Source: an uncultured Faecalibacterium sp.
Lineage (GTDB): Bacteria > Bacillota > Clostridia > Oscillospirales > Ruminococcaceae
Direction of reading: 5' to 3'
Assembly: GCA_934540955.1 (NCBI GenBank)
Contig: CAKTCY010000054.1
Location: 1-15,029, forward strand
DNA length: 15,029 nucleotides
A program made the translations under genes and the position numbers. The stretch's first letter is position 1. Each line of letters opens with the position of its first letter. This document shows, piece by piece, positions 7,088 to 12,805 of this stretch. The notes under the pieces are model-generated. The model ran no database searches. It was not told the origin of the DNA and was given only the letters and a program-made list of their open reading frames with translations.

Positions 7088-7125
7088 CAAAGAACCCGTC
7101 CGGAGCATTCCGGACGGGTTCTTTG
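7088..7125. terminator. Bidirectional intrinsic terminator between the importer operon and the activase gene
   Basis: A perfect 17-bp stem (CAAAGAACCCGTCCGGA 7088-7104 with its complement 7109-7125) and a GCAT loop. The A/T ends of the stem supply a short U tract for either strand, fitting two genes that converge here (stops at 7063 and 7139). Confidence 0.85.
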
Positions 7126-7138
7126 TCATTCAGTTTCT

Positions 7139-10100
7139 TCAGCAGTAATACAGGAAGGAACGCAGGCGGCTCCACGCCGTTTCGTCCCAGTCATTGTCCA
7201 GCGAAAGCTGGAACAACGGTGCATTGCAGGCATCCCGCAGGCCGCGCATATCCAGGATCATGGCAGCGTTTTCATAGCGTGGGGCGAGGGTCAGCACGGC
7301 ATCCGCCCGCCCGGAAAGCTCTACTGCTTTTGCATAGCGGTAGCGGCCATTCCCGCCCGCAAAGTGTGGCAGGGCAGTGTCCGCCGTTTCAAACAGGGCC
7401 GCAGTGTCCTGCGCAAAGGTGCTGTGTGCACCCAGTTCTGCGCCGATGGTCTGCATCTCCTGCGCCATCTGTTCCAGCCATTTGGCACAGGGCTTGTTGG
7501 CATCCATGTTGTCCTTCCAAAGGAACCAGAGTGCTTCACTCAACGGCGCACGGAGCAGCTGGCTGCCCTCTGCTTCCAGCGTAGAAAGCACTCCGCTGTC
7601 CAGCTCGGTCAGGCAGAGCGGTGTGCCCACGGCGGCAAGCCTGCGGCCCGTGACAGGGCGTTTGCCGATCTCTACCGCAGCCTTGTGGAGCTGTGCCCAG
7701 CCGGGCAGCGTGTCCCATGCAGCAGCAATTCCGGCGCGCATCGCCGCCGGGGCGGCATACAGGATATCTCCGGCCAGCAGTGCACGGAACAGGGCATCCC
7801 GGTCCTGCGCCGTTGCAGGCAGGGTTTCCAGCATCGGGCTGACCAGCTTGGCGCGCTGGTTTCCTCTGCGGTCCAGTACTGCCCGTATGACACGGGCATA
7901 TTGTCCATCTGCTTCTGCACCCTGCGTCTGTGGGATCAGGAACTGCGCCGGTGCCGGGTCTGCTTCCTGCTGTGCAAGAATGCCGCCCAGCAAAGCAGGG
8001 AAGGGCAGATATTCCTTTGCACCGGTCTCGGCACGTCCAAGGCTCAACGCATGAGCGCTGAGATGCGGCAGTGCATGGGCATCCACCCCTTGTGCACGGA
8101 AATATCCGGTCAACGATGCCGTGTATTCGCCCAGCGGCGGCAACCAGAGCGGAAAATCCTTTTCCGGCACCGCCGGGAGATGGCAGGGGTGGATCTCGAC
8201 CTGCTCCAGCACAAAGTCCTTGGGCAGAACTTCCACCGGGCGGTGGCTCAGGCTGTTCAGGAACGCTTCAATGCGGGTGATGACACCCACATTGGAAAAG
8301 TGCTCGTCCACTTCGATTTGCAGATAGGGCTTATCCCCCATTTCCTGCTTGAACAGATGGGACAGCATGGTATCCGGGCCGCAGCCGTGGTTGGTCAGAT
8401 ACACCGCATACAGGTTTGGGTGATGGGCGATGAGCTTTGCGCCGGACAGGATGTGCTGTCCGAACGGATAATACAGATTTTCGTATTCGTCCGCAATGTC
8501 CAGCGCATGACCGGGTAGATGGCTCAGGGTAATGACCTTGTATCCGCGTTCCAGCAGCAGTTCCGGGATACCCATGTTCAGGATGGGGTCGGAAACGCCA
8601 TAATTCCGGGTGATGAGCACCAGAATTTTGTCCTCCGGTTTCAGGGTCGCCAGCAGTGCTTTGCCCTGCTTTTCCACTGCGGCAGTATGGCGGCGCACCG
8701 CCATGGCACCGCTGAGCAGTGCTTTTGCGCAAAGCGGCTTCGGGATACCCAGTACTTTGCCCAGCCCCAGCATGGCGGTGGCCATGGCTTCCTGCCCGAA
8801 GTCCAGATCAAATACCGGGCTGAGCAGGGTGATGCCCTTGCTTTCGATGTCCAGTGCCTTTGCGATGGACACCGCCGCCGTCTGCATATAGACGCAGCCA
8901 TAGTTGTGCTTCACCCGGCTCTTTTCGTGTTTCATGGTGTGGATGCTGGGCAGAAAGATATAATCCACCTGCTGGTCGATAAGCTGCTGCATGTGACCAT
9001 AGATCAGCTTGACCGGGTAGCAGGTCTCACTCTGTGCCAGCTGCTGGGAAAGCCGGATGGTTTCCTCACTGGTCGGGTCGGTCAGGACTACGTTGAACCC
9101 CAGCGAGGTAAAGAACGCATTGGCCATTGGAAAGAATTTGTGGATCATCAGCACAAAGGGCACGCCCACCGTCTTTTTGCGAGGGTCGCGTTTCCCCGTG
9201 TAGCCTTCCAGAAGCAGGTTGTCGGCCTGCCGGTAAAAATCAATGTTTCTTTGGGTCTCGGCGCTGCGGCTGTCCTCTGCGGCCTGTGCCGGGCTGTCAA
9301 ACCCGACGAACTGGCTGGGCGCATCGCCCACCGCTTCCTGCGCCAGCAGGGCCGCGCCGTATGCGCCGCTGATGGAGAACACCGGGCTGACCCGGACCCG
9401 GCTGCCATAGGCCGCCTGAAAAGCCGCCACGATGCCGGGATTGTAATCCACGCCGCCCTGCAATACGATGTGCTGTCCGACCGGTTTGGAGCCGACCACT
9501 TTGTGCAGGTAGTTCTGCACGATGGCGTGGCACAGTCCGGCCGCAATATTTGCCTGTGGAACGCCTTCGGCAGCGGCAGAAGCAATGGCCGTTTCAATGA
9601 ATACCGTGCAGCGTTCACCCAATGCCGCCGGATGCTCTGCGGACAACGCCAGCGGGCCGAATTCAGCCAGCGGAATCCCCATGCGGGCGGCCTGTTCCTC
9701 CACAAAAGAACCGGTGCCCGCTGCGCAGATCTTGTTCATCTGGAAATCCACGACCTCACCGTTTTTCAGGCTGATGTATTTGCTGTCCTGCCCGCCGATT
9801 TCAAAGACAGTATCCACCTCCGGCACCCAGTGCGCAGCACCCTTTGCCTGCGCGGTGATCTCATCCCGCACGACATCGGCACCGATGCGCTTGCCGACAC
9901 GCTCCCGCCCGGAACCGGTCACGCCTACCGCCGTAAAGCGCACTGCGCCAAATCGTTCCCGGATGCTGGCAAGTCCCTTGCGAACGGCTCCTTCCGGGTC
10001 GCCTGCGGTGCGCAGATACTGGAAATCCACCAGTTCACCCTCCGGCCCCACCAGAACAAAATCGGTGCTGGTGGAACCAATATCAATGCCCAGCGCACAA

Positions 10101-11011
10101 CCTTTTTCCGGGAAGATACCGGTAGCTTTCGGCTCGGAAAGATCTGTACCGGGCAGCAGTTCCAGTCTGGGAAGCCCGGTTGTCGTGGAGTGTGCTGCCA
10201 TTGCATCGTTCAACAACGCATCCAGCTGTGCCAGTGTAAATGCACCTTCTGCCTTGCATGCTGCACCGATGGCCGCTTCAAAACGCGCTTCTTCCGGGAC
10301 GATCAGTTCCTCTTCGGTTAGGTCGAACACATCCCGAATAGCCCGTATCACGCCGGAGTTGCAGGTCACGCCGCCGCAGAATACCACTGGTTTGCAGACC
10401 GGAAGCCGCCGCACAATGGTCGCCTTGTAGTTACGGATCATCGCATAGCACAATCCCAGCAGGATATCCGGCGTGGAAACGCCTTCCTGCTGGCGGTGAA
10501 TGATATCCGTTTTGGCAAACACTGCGCAGCGTCCGGAAAGCCGCGGGATGCTCTGCGCCTGCTCAACCAGCGCAGAATAATCCTCCAGCTTGCAGCCCAC
10601 ACGGGACATCTGATCCTCAAAAAAGGACCCGGTGCCGCCTGCGCAATGCTCGTTGGCCGCAAACTGCGGGGTCCGGCTCTGGACTTCCGTGATGAACCGC
10701 GCACCCTGACTGCCGATTTCAATAATCGAACCGGCCTGCGGCACAAGCCTGTGCACACCTTCCACGATGGCAGGGATTTCTCCCAATTCTGACAGAACCG
10801 GGCAGCGTTCCAGCAGTGACCCGGCATTATCACCTGTCACGCAAACAGCAAGTGTCTCGTCCCTGCCAATAGCAAGTTCCGACAAGCCCTGCCGCAGGCA
10901 CAGAAGCGGCCTGCCGTGATGCACGGCAAGCCAGTACTTCTCCACCGTTCCGTTCTGCATTAGCACGATCTTGACCGTGGAGGTGCCAAGATCCATTCCC
11001 AAAGAATACAT
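7139..11011 (-). CDS. Double 2-hydroxyacyl-CoA dehydratase activase fused to DUF2229/dehydratase-like region
   Basis: This 1290-residue protein belongs to the BadF/BcrA/HgdC activase superfamily, ATP-driven electron donors for 2-hydroxyacyl-CoA dehydratases. Module 1 (about 1-260) has the ATP-binding DLGTSTVKIV phosphate loop (7-16) and two cysteines in HgdC-like context (C123 in HCAGGTG, C162 in GRCAVFAKTDI). Module 2 (about 305-560) repeats this: DIGSTSTDFV (310-319), IGGQDSK (405-411), C429 in ICAAGTG and C468 in ERCTVFIE. In HgdC these cysteines hold a [4Fe-4S] cluster at the dimer interface. From about 612 comes a DUF2229-like region with conserved cysteines (C664, C706) and then NHGCGPD (C877) with EVDEH, resembling dehydratase subunits. 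The last ~350 residues are unassigned. Start ATG 11011 has AGGAG 7 nt upstream. Such giant proteins are widespread in Firmicutes but their substrate is unknown to me. Confidence 0.88.
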   Translation of the reverse strand: MYSLGMDLGTSTVKIVLMQNGTVEKYWLAVHHGRPLLCLRQGLSELAIGRDETLAVCVTGDNAGSLLERCPVLSELGEIPAIVEGVHRLVPQAGSIIEIGSQGARFITEVQSRTPQFAANEHCAGGTGSFFEDQMSRVGCKLEDYSALVEQAQSIPRLSGRCAVFAKTDIIHRQQEGVSTPDILLGLCYAMIRNYKATIVRRLPVCKPVVFCGGVTCNSGVIRAIRDVFDLTEEELIVPEEARFEAAIGAACKAEGAFTLAQLDALLNDAMAAHSTTTGLPRLELLPGTDLSEPKATGIFPEKGCALGIDIGSTSTDFVLVGPEGELVDFQYLRTAGDPEGAVRKGLASIRERFGAVRFTAVGVTGSGRERVGKRIGADVVRDEITAQAKGAAHWVPEVDTVFEIGGQDSKYISLKNGEVVDFQMNKICAAGTGSFVEEQAARMGIPLAEFGPLALSAEHPAALGERCTVFIETAIASAAAEGVPQANIAAGLCHAIVQNYLHKVVGSKPVGQHIVLQGGVDYNPGIVAAFQAAYGSRVRVSPVFSISGAYGAALLAQEAVGDAPSQFVGFDSPAQAAEDSRSAETQRNIDFYRQADNLLLEGYTGKRDPRKKTVGVPFVLMIHKFFPMANAFFTSLGFNVVLTDPTSEETIRLSQQLAQSETCYPVKLIYGHMQQLIDQQVDYIFLPSIHTMKHEKSRVKHNYGCVYMQTAAVSIAKALDIESKGITLLSPVFDLDFGQEAMATAMLGLGKVLGIPKPLCAKALLSGAMAVRRHTAAVEKQGKALLATLKPEDKILVLITRNYGVSDPILNMGIPELLLERGYKVITLSHLPGHALDIADEYENLYYPFGQHILSGAKLIAHHPNLYAVYLTNHGCGPDTMLSHLFKQEMGDKPYLQIEVDEHFSNVGVITRIEAFLNSLSHRPVEVLPKDFVLEQVEIHPCHLPAVPEKDFPLWLPPLGEYTASLTGYFRAQGVDAHALPHLSAHALSLGRAETGAKEYLPFPALLGGILAQQEADPAPAQFLIPQTQGAEADGQYARVIRAVLDRRGNQRAKLVSPMLETLPATAQDRDALFRALLAGDILYAAPAAMRAGIAAAWDTLPGWAQLHKAAVEIGKRPVTGRRLAAVGTPLCLTELDSGVLSTLEAEGSQLLRAPLSEALWFLWKDNMDANKPCAKWLEQMAQEMQTIGAELGAHSTFAQDTAALFETADTALPHFAGGNGRYRYAKAVELSGRADAVLTLAPRYENAAMILDMRGLRDACNAPLFQLSLDNDWDETAWSRLRSFLYYC

Positions 11012-11051
11012 GGGACAGCTCCTTTCAAAAATCAACCCTGCTGCTTTGAGG

Positions 11052-11067
11052 GTTTGACATTTCAAAC
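11052..11067. promoter_or_regulatory. Dyad overlapping the crp -35 element
   Basis: GTTTGA-CATT-TCAAAC is a perfect 6-4-6 inverted repeat that contains the -35 hexamer of the crp promoter. A protein bound here would block that promoter. The half-site differs from the GTTGC dyads, so if it is an operator it may serve a different regulator. Confidence 0.45.
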
Positions 11068-11082
11068 TTCATTCCGTATAAT
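11054..11082 (+). promoter_or_regulatory. Consensus sigma-A promoter of the Crp/Fnr regulator gene
   Basis: TTGACA (11054-11059), a 17-bp spacer and TATAAT (11077-11082) match consensus at all twelve positions. The start site would be near 11089, giving an 88-nt leader. It points toward the divergent activase promoter, so the two start sites face and overlap each other. Confidence 0.85.
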
Positions 11083-11096
11083 AAAGCTGTCGTAAA

Positions 11097-11110
11097 TTAG
11101 ACGGCTCTAA
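11097..11110. promoter_or_regulatory. TTAGA-N4-TCTAA-type dyad at the activase start site
   Basis: On the plus strand TTAGA-CGGC-TCTAA is a perfect 5-4-5 dyad covering the predicted start of activase transcription (about 11108, minus strand). It resembles in position, but not in sequence, the palindrome at the importer start site. A repressor role is only inferred. Confidence 0.35.
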
Positions 11111-11114
11111 CCAG

Positions 11115-11143
11115 AGTTTAACACAACTACCTCGATGTGTCCG
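11115..11143 (-). promoter_or_regulatory. Activase-gene promoter with the same layout as the importer promoter
   Basis: On the minus strand CGGACA (11143-11138) is followed by 17 bp and TAAACT (11120-11115), which is preceded by TGT (extended -10). The core elements match consensus poorly (four of six bases each), as expected for an activator-dependent promoter. The distance from the GTTGC dyad is identical to that at 3312-3353. The leader to the ATG at 11011 would be about 97 nt. Confidence 0.65.
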
Positions 11144-11156
11144 TTGTTATGGCAAC
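11143..11156. promoter_or_regulatory. Crp/Fnr-type dyad in the activase/crp intergenic region
   Basis: Read on the minus strand this is GTTGC-CATA-ACAAC, 13 of 14 bases identical to the dyad at 3312-3325, centred 41.5 bp upstream of the predicted activase start. For the divergent crp gene the same site lies about 60 bp downstream of its start. The dyad extends outward to 8-bp arms (GTCCGTTG 11139-11146 and CAACGGAC 11153-11160). Confidence 0.75.
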
Positions 11157-11176
11157 GGACGGAATGATTTTGGAGC

Positions 11177-11854
11177 ATGGAAAAATATTATTCGATTTTA
11201 CAGCAGTGCGGAATGTTCCACGGCATCCAGCCGCGCCGCTACCGGGATGTTCTGGACTGCCTGCACGCAAGCGTGCATCAATATCCCCGCAATACGCATC
11301 TTGTGGAACTGGGCGAACAAAGCCACAATACAGGCATCCTGCTGGATGGCACAGTGGAAGAGTTTCTGTATGATGAAAATGGCAATCAGGTCAGCATCTG
11401 CCGACTGGCAAGCGGGCAGATTTTCGGGGCCGAACTGGCCTGTACCGGCTGGAGTACCAGTCCGGTCTGCCTGCGGGCCGACTCAGACTGTACGGTGCTC
11501 CGGCTGGATTTCAGTGCGCTCATGTCCCAGCAGACCATGAGCTGTCCCTGCCGGATGCAGGTGACCGCTAATCTGATGCAGGATATGGCGCAGCAGCTTC
11601 TGTTCTTCAATACAAAGGTGCGTATACTTGCCCAGAAGCGTCTGCGGGATCGGCTGAAAATTTATTTGCAGACGCTGACACCGGACAGCAAAGGGTGTTA
11701 TCATCTGCTGTACAGCCGCACCGAACTTGCCGACTTCCTCTGTGTAGACCGCAGCGCGCTTTCCCGCGAATTGTGCCGAATGCGGGATGAGAAACTTCTT
11801 GAATTTTCCGGGGCAAAAATCAAGATTCTGGATCATGATTTTCTCCGACACTGA
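11177..11854 (+). CDS. Cysteine-rich Crp/Fnr-family transcriptional regulator
   Basis: A 225-residue regulator with an N-terminal cyclic-nucleotide-binding-like beta barrel (about 20-115; HLVELGEQSHNTGILLDGTV and ASGQIFGAELA mark the fold), a dimerization helix (about 126-155) and a C-terminal winged helix (about 175-222). The recognition helix lies in TELADFLCVDRSALSRELCR. It has 11 cysteines, including a CPC pair (C123, C125) just before the dimer helix, so a redox, heme or iron-sulfur signal is more likely than cAMP; this is inference. An in-frame TGA at 11165 rules out a longer N-terminus. The GGAG at 11172-11175 is only one base from the ATG, so initiation may be weak or rely on GGACGG further up. 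It is divergent from the activase gene, its likely target, and probably also activates the importer at 3416. Confidence 0.88.
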   Translation: MEKYYSILQQCGMFHGIQPRRYRDVLDCLHASVHQYPRNTHLVELGEQSHNTGILLDGTVEEFLYDENGNQVSICRLASGQIFGAELACTGWSTSPVCLRADSDCTVLRLDFSALMSQQTMSCPCRMQVTANLMQDMAQQLLFFNTKVRILAQKRLRDRLKIYLQTLTPDSKGCYHLLYSRTELADFLCVDRSALSRELCRMRDEKLLEFSGAKIKILDHDFLRH

Positions 11855-11871
11855 GCTTCAAACTGCAATAA

Positions 11872-11915
11872 AAGGAAGGCAGGGTGTTCTTTTGATGGAA
11901 CACTCCGCCTTCCTT
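11872..11915. terminator. Terminator hairpin between crp and the converging small gene
   Basis: AAGGAAGGCAGGGTGTTC (11872-11889) pairs with 11898-11915 over 18 positions with one mismatch and one wobble, loop of 8 nt. On the minus strand the stem runs into CCTTTTATT, so it best serves the small gene at 11937-12188, and it may also stop crp transcripts. Confidence 0.7.
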
Positions 11916-11936
11916 ATCGCGTGTGGATTTTGGGGG

Positions 11937-12188
11937 TTAGTCTTCTAGTCCATGGATTCCAGCCACATTCTTCAAATATTCCTCCGGTTCGCCGTTTAGA
12001 ATCAGGTCTGCATACGCCAGAGGGTCGTTATAGATGAGATACTCCAACTCCGACCTCTGCGCCATGGTAACGTCCAACGCATCCTCGACCCCAGTGCAGT
12101 CAATGGAGATCATTCTCCCATCCCGGAGCAGCAGCTCCACGCAGCTGGTGTCCATGTTGAAATGGCAAGCTCTTGCATCGTACTTCAT
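11937..12188 (-). CDS. Small conserved hypothetical protein (DUF6061-like)
   Basis: An 83-residue acidic protein, starting MKYDARACHFNMDT with the segment VELLLRDGRMISIDC and the well-conserved-looking block QRSELEYLIYNDPLAYADLI. I recall this pattern from short proteins annotated DUF6061 in gut Clostridia; no function is known to me. No signal peptide or membrane segment is visible. AAAGGA lies 7 nt before the ATG on the minus strand. It stands alone, with a terminator just downstream, and converges on crp. Confidence 0.7.
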   Translation of the reverse strand: MKYDARACHFNMDTSCVELLLRDGRMISIDCTGVEDALDVTMAQRSELEYLIYNDPLAYADLILNGEPEEYLKNVAGIHGLED

Positions 12189-12307
12189 GTTTGTGTCCTT
12201 TCTGCCTTACGGCACTCTTACCGTGGTCTGTCGTGCTTTCTTATGATAAGGTCTAGGACGTTTTTCGATGGAAGAAAGGGATTCGTTCTGTTTTCCAAAG
12301 AATACAA

Positions 12308-12349
12308 AAAATCCGAACCCTTCTCCTATCGGAAAAAAGTTCGGATTTT
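12308..12349 (-). terminator. Intrinsic terminator following the tRNA-Lys fragment
   Basis: AAAATCCGAAC (12308-12318) and GTTCGGATTTT (12339-12349) form a perfect 11-bp stem with a 20-nt loop. On the minus strand the stem ends in a run of six T, placed 8 bp after the tRNA 3' end. It looks like the original terminator of the tRNA gene. Confidence 0.75.
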
Positions 12350-12356
12350 GTTGTTG

Positions 12357-12401
12357 TGGTGCACCTCCAGGGACTCGAACCCTGGGCCCACTGATTAAGA
12401 G
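12357..12401 (-). pseudogene. 3' half of tRNA-Lys(CUU), probable integration attachment site
   Basis: Read on the minus strand the segment begins at the anticodon loop CTCTTAA (anticodon CUU, lysine), continues through the 3' anticodon stem TCAG, variable loop, a perfect T arm (CAGGG TTCGAGT CCCTG), the 3' acceptor strand GAGGTGC, discriminator A and encoded CCA. The D arm and 5' anticodon stem are absent, so it cannot be a functional tRNA. A copy starting exactly at the anticodon loop is what tyrosine-recombinase elements leave at the distal end of an insertion. The element would lie to the right and an intact tRNA-Lys gene further right, outside the window. An alternative is an internally deleted tRNA, since AAGGTGC at 12407-12413 could be the 5' acceptor strand. 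Confidence 0.75.
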
Positions 12402-12479
12402 AAACCAAGGTGCAACAATCGTCAATTTTTAAGATTGCGCAGATTCGTTATTTTTATCGTTTTGTCGTAAAATTCAGTT

Positions 12480-12531
12480 TTGCATCTGTTGCATTCTTTG
12501 CATCCATTATCCCCTCTTGCATCCGTTATCC
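12480..12531. repeat. Cluster of TTGCAT repeats, including a 15-bp direct repeat
   Basis: TTGCAT occurs at 12480, 12489, 12498 and 12517. The last two belong to a 15-bp direct repeat, TTGCATCC(A/G)TTATCC at 12498-12512 and 12517-12531, with a 19-bp period. Such clusters next to an attachment site are typical of integrase or excisionase binding; that role is inferred. Confidence 0.5.
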
Positions 12532-12541
12532 AGCCGTTCCG

Positions 12542-12569
12542 GTGTGCAAAAAGTGTGCAAAAATGTGCA
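12542..12569. repeat. Tandem 11-bp repeats GTGTGCAAAAA (about 2.5 copies)
   Basis: Two exact head-to-tail copies of GTGTGCAAAAA (12542-12552, 12553-12563) are followed by a partial TGTGCA. The 11-bp period places them on one face of the helix. They lie about 140 bp from the tRNA-derived site and could be integrase arm sites. Confidence 0.5.
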
Positions 12570-12805
12570 GAGCCAAAATCAGCCCCTTAAAACAGGCATT
12601 GAGTTTTTATGCAAAGCCGGGAAACCGGCCGGGTTCGAGCCTGAAACGGCAGCTACGATATTATCTGTTTAGACCAAGCATCAAATGTACATCAACAACT
12701 ACGATTCATGGCAGGGATTTGGACAACTGTGATCTCTTATAAATCCAAAGCAGCTCTTTCTATGTGGACTTTTCTGGGTGGAAATACCTAGAGGGTTCAC
12801 ATTTT

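Larger units (their letters stand above)
12189..12805. other. 617-bp non-coding stretch: tRNA terminator, tRNA-Lys 3' half, element-end repeats
   Basis: I see no protein gene here on either strand. The left ~115 bp should hold the promoter of the small minus-strand gene, but no convincing -35/-10 pair was found. Next come a tRNA terminator hairpin and a tRNA-Lys 3' half, then an AT-rich tract with clustered TTGCAT and GTGTGCAAAAA repeats and a small GNRA-loop hairpin (GCCGG GAAA CCGGC, 12616-12629). About 12645-12805 shows nothing recognisable. Confidence 0.7.

Noticed and set aside
7364..10430. Long plus-strand open frames opposite the activase gene (7364-8518, 8519-10321, 9522-10430)
   Set aside because: They are antisense shadows of a GC-rich gene whose minus-strand frame has clear domains throughout. 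Their products are rich in Arg, Ser, Pro and Gln with no recognisable fold, and they lack ribosome sites.
12625..12645. GGGTTCGAGCC resembling a tRNA T arm
   Set aside because: The flanking bases cannot form a 5-bp T stem and no acceptor or anticodon arm is nearby. It may be a chance match or a degraded relic, but cannot be supported as a tRNA.
12410..12742. 110-codon plus-strand frame in the element-end region
   Set aside because: It spans the repeat arrays, starts inside the tRNA-derived region, lacks a ribosome site, and its composition (KKCAKMCRAK) merely reflects the tandem repeats.
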